Positions 25,577 through 34,558 of a stretch of 64,000 nucleotides of DNA are shown here, one piece after another. The DNA lies in contig NZ_JACWZZ010000003.1 of NCBI RefSeq assembly GCF_014698995.1, forward strand, positions 62,001-126,000. Reading direction: 5' to 3'. The first letter of the stretch is position 1. Each line of letters opens with the position of its first letter. The DNA comes from Hymenobacter duratus. Lineage in GTDB: Bacteria; Bacteroidota; Bacteroidia; Cytophagales; Hymenobacteraceae. The notes beneath the pieces were generated by a model. It did no database searches. It was not told the origin of the DNA and saw only the letters and a list, made by a program, of their open reading frames with translations. The position numbers were made by a program, and so were the translations under genes.

Positions 25577-25959
25577 GACGCTGGCCCGCCGAGCTACGCC
25601 ACCCGCTGTTTCTGGTGGGAACAGTGCTGTACCTGGTATCGGCCGCGCACAAGCGCCACTGGCTGGGCCCATGGCCTCTGTGGCCGCCCGCCTTCACCGC
25701 CTACTTGGCCGATACGCTGACTTTACCGCTGGAACTGACACTGCTGCTGTGGCTGATGCGCCGGTTCTACTTCCGCAACCCGGCTTTCGTACTGCCCACT
25801 TCCTGGATTTTCAGCACGTGGCTGGTGATGGCCGTATGGTTTGAGGGCATATTGCCCCGCTTCGATTCCCGTGCCACTGCCGATCCGCTCGATGTGGTAG
25901 CGTATGCCGTAGGCGGGCTCATTTTCTGGTACTGGCTGAACCGGCCGGCAGCGCATTGA
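25573..25959 (+). CDS. Small polytopic membrane protein
   Basis: A 128-residue protein with about four membrane helices: LFLVGTVLYLVSAAH, AYLADTLTLPLELTLLLWLM, WIFSTWLVMAVWFEGILP and VVAYAVGGLIFWYWL. The form suggests a small VanZ-like or transporter-like protein, but no diagnostic motif is seen. It overlaps the zinc-ribbon gene by four bases (ATGA) and ends before a GC-rich hairpin, so the two genes make an operon. Confidence 0.55.
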   Translation: MRRWPAELRHPLFLVGTVLYLVSAAHKRHWLGPWPLWPPAFTAYLADTLTLPLELTLLLWLMRRFYFRNPAFVLPTSWIFSTWLVMAVWFEGILPRFDSRATADPLDVVAYAVGGLIFWYWLNRPAAH

Positions 25960-25998
25960 GCGAACCTGCTGCCCGTTTTTTTGCGTAGAACCTCATAA

Positions 25999-26026
25999 CG
26001 CCCCGCCGGCCCCATGCCGCGGGGCG
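25999..26026 (+). terminator. GC-rich hairpin, likely terminator
   Basis: Arms CGCCCCGC and GCGGGGCG flank a 12-base loop about 40 bases after the membrane protein stop; a GGTTTTAG stretch follows shortly. Confidence 0.5.
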
Positions 26027-26051
26027 GTTGGTTTTAGTTGATTTTCGTTCT

Positions 26052-26879
26052 ATGCTGCAGGATTTAAACCGCGTGCTGTCGACTTACTGGCAGCAGTTTT
26101 TGTATGTATTGCCTAAGCTGGCGCTGGCACTTTTGCTGCTGATTGTTGCCATTTTTGTTTCCAACCGCCTCAGTACCTTAATCGGAGGCCGGCTACGCCG
26201 CCGCTCCCACGACCCGCTGCTGGCCGACTTTCTGACCCGCATCAGCAAGTGGGTGTTTGTGCTGATCGGGCTGTTGCTGGCTATGCAGATAGTAGGGCTT
26301 TCGGGGGTGGTGAGCGGGCTGCTGGCGGGGGCCGGGCTTTCGGCGTTTATTGTGGGCTTTGCCTTCAAGGACATTGCTGAAAATTTCCTGGCCGGCGTTA
26401 TTCTGGCCTTCAACCGGCCCTTTCACATCAACGACACCGTGCAGATCAAAGACCAGATCGGCCATGTGGAGGCCTTGAATCTGCGCACCACGCTCATGCG
26501 CACCTTCGATGGCAAGCACGTCTTCCTGCCGAACTCACTGGTGCTCAAGGAGCCCCTCATCAACTTCACCCGCGACGGTAACCTGCGCCAGGATTTTCTG
26601 GCCAGCGTAGACTACGGCGACAACGGCAACCCGGGCCAGGTGCAGCAGCTGTTGCTTGAGTTTCTGCGCACCCACCCCGACGTGCAGCACGAAACCGCCC
26701 ATCCGCCGTACATTATTCTGGAGAAAACCAACGGCACCACCGCCGACCTGCGCGTGTACTTCTGGACTTCCTCCGACGAATACCGCCGCGGCACGCTACA
26801 GATTAAAAGTGACCTGATGCAGAAAGTGAAGGTGATGCTGCAGGAGAAGGGCTACCCTGCTCCTAACCTGGCGCAGTAG
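26052..26879 (+). CDS. MscS-family mechanosensitive channel
   Basis: A 275-residue small-conductance channel. Helices TM1 (LALALLLLIVAIFVSNRL) and TM2 (WVFVLIGLLLAMQIVGL) are followed by the pore helix GLLAGAGLSAFIVGFAFKDIAENFLAG with the Ala/Gly packing pattern and the family signature after it. The beta domain starts FHINDTVQIKDQIGHVEALNLRTT and includes VFLPNS, both standard. It opens under membrane tension to release solutes during hypo-osmotic shock. The start at 26052 is preferred over an ATG or GTG 24 bases upstream. A CLC gene follows 116 bases downstream. Confidence 0.9.
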   Translation: MLQDLNRVLSTYWQQFLYVLPKLALALLLLIVAIFVSNRLSTLIGGRLRRRSHDPLLADFLTRISKWVFVLIGLLLAMQIVGLSGVVSGLLAGAGLSAFIVGFAFKDIAENFLAGVILAFNRPFHINDTVQIKDQIGHVEALNLRTTLMRTFDGKHVFLPNSLVLKEPLINFTRDGNLRQDFLASVDYGDNGNPGQVQQLLLEFLRTHPDVQHETAHPPYIILEKTNGTTADLRVYFWTSSDEYRRGTLQIKSDLMQKVKVMLQEKGYPAPNLAQ

Positions 26880-26995
26880 CCGCAATATTTTAGAATTTTA
26901 TGGGCCTTCAACGTCAGTTTTTCACTATCCTGCGTTGAGATAAACTGTACCGTTTGCCTGCGCGGCGGGCTAGCGTTTCACTTTGCCCTGCGGCT

Positions 26996-28774
26996 ATGGC
27001 CAAAAAGCTTGTTCACCGGATCCTAAGCCCTTTGTTATTCTGGCGCTTACGCCACATCAACGACCGGGTGTACCTGATTCTGGTGAGCGTGCTGGTGGGC
27101 CTGATGGCCGGCCTGACGGCAGTGCTGCTCAAGAATTCGGTGCACAGCTCGCAGGAGTTTTTGTATTCGTGGGTGCCGGAAGAGAAGCGCGTGTTCGCGC
27201 TGTTTCTGTATCCGATTATCGGCATTGCCCTGTCGGTCATTTTCACGCGCTATTTTCTGGATGGCAACCTGAGCCGCGGACTGGGACCGGTGATTTATAA
27301 CATTGCCCGGCAGGGCAGTATTGTGCCGCGCAGCAAGCTGTATTCGCAGTTCATTACTTCCTGGCTTACCGTGTCGTTTGGCGGCTCGGCGGGTCTGGAG
27401 GCCCCCATTTCTGTGACCGGCGCGGCGCAGGGCTCCAATCTGGCCCGGCTGCTGCGCGTGGGCCGGCGCGAGCGACGCCTGCTGGTGGGCTGCGGGGCGG
27501 CGGCGGGGGTAGCGGCTATCTTCAACTCGCCCATTGCCGGCGTACTGTTTGCCGTGGAAGTGGTGCTCAGCGAGCTGGCCGCGCCCTATTTCATTCCGCT
27601 GCTGATTTCCACGGCCACGGCCACGGTGGTATCTAAAGCGCTGTTTGAGGGCCAGCCGTTCGTGCTCATCACCACCAGCTGGCCCGTGGATGCGGTGCCG
27701 TTTTACGTGATGCTGGGGCTGTGCACGGCCTTGCTGTCCGTCTACATGATTCGGGTATACTTCGCGGCCGACAAGTTCTTTGAGCGGTGGCCGGGCACGT
27801 TCCGGAAAGTGGCGCTGGGGGGCCTGGCGCTTGGCGTGCTGGTATTTCTGTTTCCGCCGCTCTATGGTGAAGGCTATAACATTGTGCAGCAGCTGTTGGC
27901 TGGCAAAGGGCAGGAACTGGTCAACGGCTCCATTTTCGCGGTGTACCGCGACGAAAACGTGTGGATTTTGCTGGGGGTAGCCACGGCCAGTATGCTGCTG
28001 AAAGTATTTGCCACCACCATTACGGTGGGCGCGGGCGGCAACGGCGGTATGTTCGGCTCGTCGTTGTTTGCGGGGGCACTGCTGGGCTTCGTGTTTGCGC
28101 GGCTCATCAATCTGAGTGGCCTGACCAGCGTGACGGAAGTGCATTTTATTGTGCTGGGCATGGCGGGCGTGCTGGCCGGCGTGGTGCACGCACCGCTCAC
28201 GGCTATCTTCCTGATTGCCGAAATTACCGGCGGCTACGCCCTCTTTGTGCCTCTGATGGTGGTTACCAGCTCTTCCTACCTGATTACGCGCTACTTCGAA
28301 CCCTACTCCGTGTACACCCGCAAGCTGGTGCAGCGCGGCGTCTATGTGCACCACGACCGGGACCGGAGCCTGCTCTCCCAACTCGACCTGCACCACCTTG
28401 TGCAGACCGACTTTGTGGCCGTGCACCCGCAGGATACGCTGGGCACGCTGGTTGATACGTTTCGCCACGCTACCCGCAACCTGTTTCCGGTGGTTGATGA
28501 TAAGGGCCTTCTACTCGGTATCGTCACGCTCGACACTGTGCGCAACGCGCTGTTCGATGACGAGCACTACACCACCACCCGCGTTCAGGACCTAATGACC
28601 GACCCGCCGGCCACCGTCAACCTCGATGACTCCCTGCTCGATACCCTGCGCTGCATGGAGCAACTGAACGTGCCGGCCCTGCCGGTTGTGAATCAGGGGG
28701 TTTACGTGGGTTTCCTGCTCAAATCCACCATTCTGGTCGGCTACCGCAAGCAGCTTCTGAAGGAGACGGAGTAG
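26996..28774 (+). CDS. CLC chloride channel/transporter with CBS pair
   Basis: A 592-residue CLC protein. The ion-path motifs are GSAGLEAPIS, with the gating Glu at the GxExP site, and GGNGGMFGSSLFAGALLG in the place of GIFAPSL. In the helix FNSPIAGVLFAVEVVL the position that holds the proton Glu of E. coli ClcA appears to be Val, as in channel-type CLCs. From about residue 460 two CBS motifs follow (TLVDTFRHATRNLFPVVDD and TLRCMEQLNVPALPVVNQ), which sense adenine nucleotides in relatives. It may therefore act as a gated chloride channel. The two-gene order MscS then CLC suggests an osmotic role. Confidence 0.87.
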   Translation: MAKKLVHRILSPLLFWRLRHINDRVYLILVSVLVGLMAGLTAVLLKNSVHSSQEFLYSWVPEEKRVFALFLYPIIGIALSVIFTRYFLDGNLSRGLGPVIYNIARQGSIVPRSKLYSQFITSWLTVSFGGSAGLEAPISVTGAAQGSNLARLLRVGRRERRLLVGCGAAAGVAAIFNSPIAGVLFAVEVVLSELAAPYFIPLLISTATATVVSKALFEGQPFVLITTSWPVDAVPFYVMLGLCTALLSVYMIRVYFAADKFFERWPGTFRKVALGGLALGVLVFLFPPLYGEGYNIVQQLLAGKGQELVNGSIFAVYRDENVWILLGVATASMLLKVFATTITVGAGGNGGMFGSSLFAGALLGFVFARLINLSGLTSVTEVHFIVLGMAGVLAGVVHAPLTAIFLIAEITGGYALFVPLMVVTSSSYLITRYFEPYSVYTRKLVQRGVYVHHDRDRSLLSQLDLHHLVQTDFVAVHPQDTLGTLVDTFRHATRNLFPVVDDKGLLLGIVTLDTVRNALFDDEHYTTTRVQDLMTDPPATVNLDDSLLDTLRCMEQLNVPALPVVNQGVYVGFLLKSTILVGYRKQLLKETE

Positions 28775-28845
28775 GCGACGGACTGGTAGAACCGGCAGCC
28801 TGGTCCTAGTGACAGCCCTTACAGCACATAGCTCCGTAGCCCGGC

Positions 28846-30036
28846 CTAATACTCGCCTATTTCCGGCTCCTTTTTGGTCAGCTGCAGGCCTATCATCATG
28901 AGCACGCCGGTCAGCAGAATAACTACGAACAGGATGTTTTCGCCCAGTTCCCCGATGAGGTGCTTATTAGGAATACTGTAGAACAGAAGCACGGTAATTA
29001 GGCCTTTGGGCGCGATGAACAGCTCCGGAATCAGGTCGGTGCGGGCTACGTAGCGCAGGTACACGTAGCGGATGGCCGTCAGCACCCCCACAATCAGCAG
29101 GCCCTGCAGCAGCAGTGTGCCACTCACGAGGCTGCTGAGCGTGATGCTGAAGCCAAACAGCAGAAAGAAGAAGGTGCGAATCAGAAACGCCGACTCGGCC
29201 GTGATGCTTTTGAGCGGGTGCAGCTCGGCGGCCAGCTGCTCGGGGTGCAGCCAGCGCTGCAGCTTCGGGCCACGTAGCAGCAGCTCGGCATTGTTGACGG
29301 CTAACCCAAACACCAGCACCAGCACCAACGACGACAGGTGCAGCTTCTTGGCCAGGCTATAGAGCAGAATCAGGAAGGCCAGAATCAGGAAAAACTTGAC
29401 GTGCAGCCGGATACGGCCCAGCAGGAAGGCCAGCGCCGCCGTGCTCAGCACCGCCACAATCAGCACGGCCACAACGTCGCGGGTGAAGGTGATGACCGAA
29501 ATGCCCTGCGCGAAGTTGTCCTGCAGCGCAAAGTTGAAGAGCATGATGCCCAGAATGTCGGAAAACGTGCTTTCGTAGACGATAAATTCCTGCTTTTCCC
29601 CCATCAGGTTAGCTACACTGGGAATGGCAATAGCGGAGCTGATAACGGCCAGCGGTACGGCATTCACGAGGCAGGTCTGAAACGAAGCGCCCACGTACGC
29701 CTGCAGCAGCAGCGCAATAGCCACGGCCTGTACCACCAGCATAAGTACCGCCGCCAGGAAAGAGCGCCGGATAAGCGGGGCTTTGTCGCGGGTGAGCTTA
29801 AGGTCGAGGGCACCTTCCAGCACAATCATAATCAGGCCGATAATCCCGAACAACTCCAGCACCACCTTCGGAATACCAAGGGCAAAATCGAAGTAGTCGG
29901 CGGCCTGGCGCAGGGCAATACCAGTGAGCAGCAGCATCAGCACTGAGGGCACTTTGGTAGCCCGCGCCACCAAGTCGAACAGGTAGGAAAGGATGACGGC
30001 GACGCTCAGCCCGATAAGTATAGTGTAAGGCCCCAT
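28846..30036 (-). CDS. Cation:proton antiporter, CPA family
   Basis: A 396-residue transporter with about 12 hydrophobic helices and no C-terminal regulatory domain. The early region FDLVARATKVPSVLMLLLTGIALR and the segment EGALDLKLT agree with monovalent cation/proton antiporters; STFSDILGIMLFNF, with the acidic S-D pair in a helix, is the likely ion-binding site (in place of the ND or DD motif). It would exchange Na+ or K+ for H+. The gene runs opposite to the CLC gene and diverges from the flavoprotein gene at 30180. The ion used cannot be read from sequence. Confidence 0.85.
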   Translation of the reverse strand: MGPYTILIGLSVAVILSYLFDLVARATKVPSVLMLLLTGIALRQAADYFDFALGIPKVVLELFGIIGLIMIVLEGALDLKLTRDKAPLIRRSFLAAVLMLVVQAVAIALLLQAYVGASFQTCLVNAVPLAVISSAIAIPSVANLMGEKQEFIVYESTFSDILGIMLFNFALQDNFAQGISVITFTRDVVAVLIVAVLSTAALAFLLGRIRLHVKFFLILAFLILLYSLAKKLHLSSLVLVLVFGLAVNNAELLLRGPKLQRWLHPEQLAAELHPLKSITAESAFLIRTFFFLLFGFSITLSSLVSGTLLLQGLLIVGVLTAIRYVYLRYVARTDLIPELFIAPKGLITVLLFYSIPNKHLIGELGENILFVVILLTGVLMMIGLQLTKKEPEIGEY

Positions 30037-30124
30037 GAATGCAGTTTAGGAGAAGCGGAACCGGAGTCCAGCAACAGAATGCCCCTGCTATACGACAAAC
30101 CCAGATTTCCCGCCGAACCTACCT

Positions 30125-30132
30125 TACCTTTG
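30125..30132 (+). promoter_or_regulatory. Bacteroidota -7 box TACCTTTG
   Basis: An exact TAnnTTTG match, 47 bases before the GTG of the flavoprotein gene at 30180, gives a short leader instead of the leaderless form seen elsewhere. Confidence 0.5.
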
Positions 30133-30179
30133 CTTGGCATTATTTCCCGCTACCCCTACGCCATTCCAGCACTTTTTCA

Positions 30180-31385
30180 GTGAAGCACGTTGCCATAGTA
30201 GGTGGAGGGCCAGCCGGTTTGCTGGCGGCACAGCGGCTGGCGGAAGCGGGCTGCCGCGTGACTCTTTATGAGGCGCAGGCAACTGTGGGGCGCAAGTTTC
30301 TGGTGGCCGGCCACGGAGGCTTCAACCTCACCAACTCCGAAACTCCGGCGGCTTTTGTGGCCCGCTACGGTGCCCGGCAGCCCGATTTTGAGCATTTTCT
30401 GCGGCACTTCTCCCCCGCCGACTTACGCGCTTGGGCCGCCGACCTGGGCATTACTACGTTTGTGGGCACGAGTGGGCGCGTGTTTCCGCTGGAGCAGCAC
30501 AAGCCCGCCGACCTGTTGCGCGCCTGGCTGCAGCGGCTGCAGGCACTGGGTGTGCAACTCCACACTCGCCACCGTTGGCTAGGGTTTGAGGGCCCCAGCG
30601 GGCTGCGCATACGCCATGAGGTAACTGCCGAGGAAGTTGTGGTGCAGCCGGATGCCACCTTGCTGGCCCTGGGTGGCGCGAGCTGGCAGAAAACGGGGTC
30701 AGATGGCCGCTGGACTACGGCTTTCGAGGAAATTGGCGTGCGCTGCGTACCGTTTGAACCCGCCAACTGCGGGGCGGAAGTGGCGTGGTCGGCATTTTTC
30801 CGGCAGAAAGTGGGCCGCATGCCGCTCAAAAACATAGCCCTGCACTGTGGCAGCCAGATGGAGCGGGGCGAATTGCTGCTCACCGAGTACGGAGTGGAAG
30901 GCACTCCGGTCTATGCCCTCACGCCTGCCCTGCGGCACGCGCTGCAGCAGAACCCATCAGCCACACTCCTACTCGACCTCAAGCCCGATTTGTCCGACGA
31001 GCAACTACTTGCAAAGCTGCAGAAACCCCGCAATGGCCGCTCCCTTCCCGACTTCCTGCGGCAGCAACTCCGCCTTGGGCCGCCCGTGCCTACCCTGCTG
31101 CGCGAAGTAGCGCCTCCCGAAGCCACCGCCACGCCCGAAGCCCTGGCCCGGCTGCTGCGCGCCGTGCCTCTGCCTGTATATGCGCTTCGGCCTCTTGATG
31201 AAGCCATTAGTACAGCAGGTGGGGTAGCGTGGGAGGAGTTGGACGACCACCTGATGCTGCGCCGCCGCCCCGTCACCTACGTGGCCGGCGAAATACTGGA
31301 CTGGGAAGCGCCCACCGGCGGCTATCTGCTGCAGGGCTGCTTCAGCACTGGGGCGTGGGCCGCAAAAGCCATTCTGCGCTTATAA
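30180..31385 (+). CDS. HI0933-family flavoprotein, TIGR03862 type
   Basis: A 401-residue FAD protein. GGGPAGLLAAQRLA near the N-terminus binds FAD, AGHGGFNLTNSE at about residues 43-54 replaces the RCN segment of other HI0933 proteins, and ALGGASWQKTGSDG is the second nucleotide contact; the ending VAGEILDWEAPTGGYLLQGCFSTG is diagnostic for the family. The catalytic activity is unknown. The start is GTG; upstream ATGs lie in the intergenic region with the promoter. It resembles the flavoprotein at 5600-6847 and probably shares a distant origin with it. Confidence 0.85.
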   Translation: MKHVAIVGGGPAGLLAAQRLAEAGCRVTLYEAQATVGRKFLVAGHGGFNLTNSETPAAFVARYGARQPDFEHFLRHFSPADLRAWAADLGITTFVGTSGRVFPLEQHKPADLLRAWLQRLQALGVQLHTRHRWLGFEGPSGLRIRHEVTAEEVVVQPDATLLALGGASWQKTGSDGRWTTAFEEIGVRCVPFEPANCGAEVAWSAFFRQKVGRMPLKNIALHCGSQMERGELLLTEYGVEGTPVYALTPALRHALQQNPSATLLLDLKPDLSDEQLLAKLQKPRNGRSLPDFLRQQLRLGPPVPTLLREVAPPEATATPEALARLLRAVPLPVYALRPLDEAISTAGGVAWEELDDHLMLRRRPVTYVAGEILDWEAPTGGYLLQGCFSTGAWAAKAILRL

Positions 31386-31415
31386 GGGGGCAGCACGTTA
31401 GGCCGTGGGAAGTAT

Positions 31416-31679
31416 TTATTCCTCGTCTTTCAGCGCTACTGCTTCCGCTTTGGCCAGAATAGCTTTGGCTTCGGCCAAAAGCCGCTCACCCTGGTCCAGC
31501 TGCCCGCGCACAATGAGGGCCACCAGCACAAAGAACGATACGATAGGCAGCACCCAGCCCAGCGTAAACCAGAGCCAGAAAGAGCGGCCATAGTTGACGG
31601 CGCAATACCCCGTGAGCAGCGGCAGCGCAGCAAATGCACACAGAAACCCGAATCCGGATAGCAGAAAATAGACGAACAT
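31416..31679 (-). CDS. Small two-helix membrane protein
   Basis: An 87-residue protein with two membrane helices (FLLSGFGFLCAFAALPLLTG and FWLWFTLGWVLPIVSFFVLVALIV) and a charged helical tail (LDQGERLLAEAKAILAKAEA). The phrase NYGRSFWLWFTLGW is reminiscent of small membrane proteins common in Bacteroidota, but I assign no function. It diverges from the diadenylate cyclase gene; about 230 bases separate the two. Confidence 0.55.
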   Translation of the reverse strand: MFVYFLLSGFGFLCAFAALPLLTGYCAVNYGRSFWLWFTLGWVLPIVSFFVLVALIVRGQLDQGERLLAEAKAILAKAEAVALKDEE

Positions 31680-31913
31680 GGCGGGCAGCTACGGCGGGTG
31701 CGGCAGCTATCTAAGATACACTTTCCGGAAGCCTTTCGCAAGCGGCCAAAGCGGAAGACACTACTATAACTTCTCAACCAGTCCGATGTTGCTGCCTCGC
31801 AAAACAGAGGGTCAAATTGGGGGCTATCCTCGGCGGCACTTTTTCCGTATCTGGTACCTCTCGCCTCTTCTTCACTTTCCTCGTTGCCCTTGCCCAGCTT
31901 CCAGCTCCCATCT

Positions 31914-33365
31914 ATGTGGGACCACCAAAGCCTTTTCCGTGTCTCAGCCCAGTTGTTTGCTGAAGGCATTTTCAACATTCTTGACCGTACACTTAAGCCG
32001 GAAGTTTTTTTGCTCGGTCTGGCTTCGGCCCGGGAAACAGACGAACCGCAGGCGGTGGTGGTGGAGCCTTCCACGCTGCGCTACACGCCTACTGACTTCG
32101 CTGACGTGAAGGCCCGTGCCGCCGCGCTGGAGCCCGATGGCCCCCGCGACGTAGTCTACCACCTGCACCCCACCGACCACGACCGGTACGAAAAGCTACG
32201 CTGGTACGAGCTGCTACGGCGGGCCACGGAACAGACGCTTGCGGAACTGAGCAGCATCCGAGAGGAGGAGCGGCTGAGCTTCTGCTCCACACCCGTCAGT
32301 TTGTATGGCTATCAGGTAGTAGTGATTCTGCAGCTCTCCGCCGAAGCCTATCAAGCGTACTACGCGCTGCCGGTACCGGGCCCCGGCAACCGGCCCGTGT
32401 CATTGGTGCATGCGGCGGTGCAGGAGTTTCTGCAGGACTGCAGCCGGGCCCTGCGCGAATCGGACACAGATGATGACCGGCCCGTACTGGACCGCGACTA
32501 CAACGAGGTGCTGCGGGCGGCGGGCCGCAGCTTTATGCTGCGCGCAGCCGCCGGAACGCATGGCCTCTACGATGCCTGCAACGGCATTGCGGCACTCCGC
32601 CACGAGGGCGACGAAGGTGTGGGCACGATGCTGGTTGCACGCCGCCACCATCCGGCTATTGTGCCGGTGCTCACGCTGGAAAGCCCGATTCCGCTCCGCG
32701 ACCATCGGCGGATCCGGAAGCTGCTCGAACTCAGTGAGGACTATACGGCCCTGGTTTCCGATGCGACCGACGTGTTCGGGCTGGGCTACCTGGTTTCCCC
32801 TGACGATCCGACGTTTGAGCCCCTGTTTACTGTGCATTTTACCCGGCACTATAGCTGGGAACTGACGCACAATGAGGAGGTGATGATGAAGGTGGTATCG
32901 AACACTCCGCGGCTGCCGCAGGGCCGGGTCGATGCCGAGAATTTTGCCCGGGCCGTGCAGCGCATCTTCCCGCACCTCGATACCGGCACCGTGGAATACC
33001 TCTGGGAACTGACACAGCGCGCCACCGAGCAAACCAACGGCACCATTCTGGTAATTTCAGAAGGTGCGAAACAGGAGGCCGCACGCCTGACGCGCCAGTG
33101 CTTCCGCGTGGCTCCTCGCCTTATGACGCCGTCGGTGCTCCGCCTCGTTACCAACATCGACGGAGCGGTATTCATCGAGCCCGACGGTACCTGCCACGCC
33201 ATCGGGGCCATCCTCGACGGGCTGGCTACGGAAAAGGGCGACTCTTCGCGCGGCTCCCGCTACAATTCGGCCCTGCGCTACGTGGAAAGCAGCCGCTACG
33301 CCTGCCTGGCCATCGTGGTCAGTGAAGATGGCCTGATTGATCTGCTGCCCCCATTACGGCGCTGA
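31914..33365 (+). CDS. Diadenylate cyclase (DisA_N domain) with unknown N-terminal sensor
   Basis: A 483-residue soluble protein. The last 115 or so residues form a DAC (DisA_N) domain that would join two ATP into c-di-AMP: DGA is at residues 416-418 and the second motif reads RGSRYNSA (residues 446-453), where standard enzymes have GTRHR; VVSEDGLI closes the domain. The first 330 or so residues contain no membrane helices and no module I know. They begin with MWDHQSLFRVS and include FDRT-free helices plus beta stretches such as FSLYGYQVVVILQL-like VSLYGYQVVVILQL. This layout differs from CdaA (membrane), DisA (helix-hairpin-helix) and CdaS. It resembles the DAC enzymes with separate sensor domains described in comparative work on nucleotide-based immunity. 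I use ATG 31914; one at 31884 is possible. Confidence 0.75.
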   Translation: MWDHQSLFRVSAQLFAEGIFNILDRTLKPEVFLLGLASARETDEPQAVVVEPSTLRYTPTDFADVKARAAALEPDGPRDVVYHLHPTDHDRYEKLRWYELLRRATEQTLAELSSIREEERLSFCSTPVSLYGYQVVVILQLSAEAYQAYYALPVPGPGNRPVSLVHAAVQEFLQDCSRALRESDTDDDRPVLDRDYNEVLRAAGRSFMLRAAAGTHGLYDACNGIAALRHEGDEGVGTMLVARRHHPAIVPVLTLESPIPLRDHRRIRKLLELSEDYTALVSDATDVFGLGYLVSPDDPTFEPLFTVHFTRHYSWELTHNEEVMMKVVSNTPRLPQGRVDAENFARAVQRIFPHLDTGTVEYLWELTQRATEQTNGTILVISEGAKQEAARLTRQCFRVAPRLMTPSVLRLVTNIDGAVFIEPDGTCHAIGAILDGLATEKGDSSRGSRYNSALRYVESSRYACLAIVVSEDGLIDLLPPLRR

Positions 33366-33369
33366 AGCA

Positions 33370-33408
33370 CTAAGTAGGCAGGACCCCGTCGGGGCCCTGC
33401 CTACTTAG
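33370..33408. terminator. Hairpin terminator between convergent genes
   Basis: Arms of 18 bases (33370-33387, 33391-33408) starting CTAAGTAGGCAGG pair with one mismatch around a three-base loop. It sits between the stops of the diadenylate cyclase and aldo/keto reductase genes and could end both transcripts. Confidence 0.8.
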
Positions 33409-33425
33409 CAAAAACTCGCTGCTAT

Positions 33426-34415
33426 TTAGCCGTTTACGCTATTCATCATCTGCTCGGGGTAGCGCTGGCCGGCTGCGGCGCCTTTGGGCGCAATAGAGTT
33501 GAGCTGGGCCAGTTCTTCCAGACTGAGACTGATTTCGAGTGCCCCCAGGTTTTCTTCCAGGTAGTGTACCCGCTTGGTGCCCGGAATCGGTACGACATCG
33601 TTGCCCTGGGCCAGCACCCAGGCGAGAGCCAACTGCCCGGGAGTGCAGCTTTTCTGGGTAGCCAGCTCATTGATGCGGGCCACCAGATCCAGGTTTTTCT
33701 GGAAGTTCTCACCCTGAAAGCGGGGCGTGTGGCGGCGGTAATCGTCTTCGGCCAAATCCTCAAACTTCTGAATCTGGCCCGTGAGAAAGCCCCGGCCCAG
33801 CGGCGAGTACGGCACAAAGCCGATTCCCAACTCACGGCAGGCCTGTAGCACACCGTCTTCCGGGTCGCGGCTCCAGAGCGAGTACTCGCTTTGCAGCGCC
33901 GTAATAGGGTGCACCGTCTGGGCGCGGCGCAACGTATCGGCGGCGGCTTCGCTCAAGCCCAGGTGGCGCACTTTGCCGGCTTTCACCAGTTCGGCCATGG
34001 CGCCCACCGTTTCTTCAATGGGCGTATTCGGATCGACGCGGTGTTGATAGTAGAGGTCGATGTAGTCGGTGCCGAGGCGTTTCAGGGAAGCGTCGCAGGC
34101 CTGGCGCACATACTCCGGCCGGCCGCTGATACCACGCTTGGTCGGGTCGTTCGGGTCGCGCAGAATACCGAATTTGGTGGCAATGACTACCTGGCTGCGG
34201 CGGTCCTTCAGGGCTTTGCTTACCAGCTCTTCGTTGGTGTAAGGACCGTACATGTCAGCCGTATCAAAGAATGTGACGCCCAGCTCTACGGCGCGGTGCA
34301 GCGTCCGGATACTTTCGGCATCGTCGCGGCCCGCGTAGAAATCTGACATGCCCATGCAGCCGAGGCCCAGGGCGGAAACTGTGAGGCCGGACCGGCCCAG
34401 TGTGCGTTGCTGCAT
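33426..34415 (-). CDS. Aldo/keto reductase
   Basis: A 329-residue TIM-barrel oxidoreductase. It starts [23 protein letters not shown]; the catalytic tetrad appears as FFDTADMYG (Asp, Tyr), VIATKFG (Lys) and YQHRVDP (His). The NADPH pocket includes [11 protein letters not shown] and [19 protein letters not shown]. The subgroup (AKR with potassium-channel-like relatives, such as YakC) reduces aldehydes and quinone-like compounds with NADPH; the natural substrate is unknown. The ATG at 34415 gives the family start; a longer frame has no similarity. It is a single gene, divergent from DUF4112. Confidence 0.88.
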   Translation of the reverse strand: MQQRTLGRSGLTVSALGLGCMGMSDFYAGRDDAESIRTLHRAVELGVTFFDTADMYGPYTNEELVSKALKDRRSQVVIATKFGILRDPNDPTKRGISGRPEYVRQACDASLKRLGTDYIDLYYQHRVDPNTPIEETVGAMAELVKAGKVRHLGLSEAAADTLRRAQTVHPITALQSEYSLWSRDPEDGVLQACRELGIGFVPYSPLGRGFLTGQIQKFEDLAEDDYRRHTPRFQGENFQKNLDLVARINELATQKSCTPGQLALAWVLAQGNDVVPIPGTKRVHYLEENLGALEISLSLEELAQLNSIAPKGAAAGQRYPEQMMNSVNG

Positions 34416-34558
34416 ATGCGTAGAGAGTTGAAAGTGTGGAGGAATATAACCTGCAGCACCATGAATGGTTGTCGCCGTTGGTCCTGACCATACGAAACCC
34501 AACCTTATATCGGACACTCTGCGTTAAATGCAGCAACTCCCTTCTCTCCCTCTCCGCC

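Noticed and set aside
27047..28468. Minus-strand open frame of 473 codons opposite the CLC gene
   Set aside because: The peptide is rich in His, Gln and Arg without fold or motif; the plus strand encodes a complete CLC protein.
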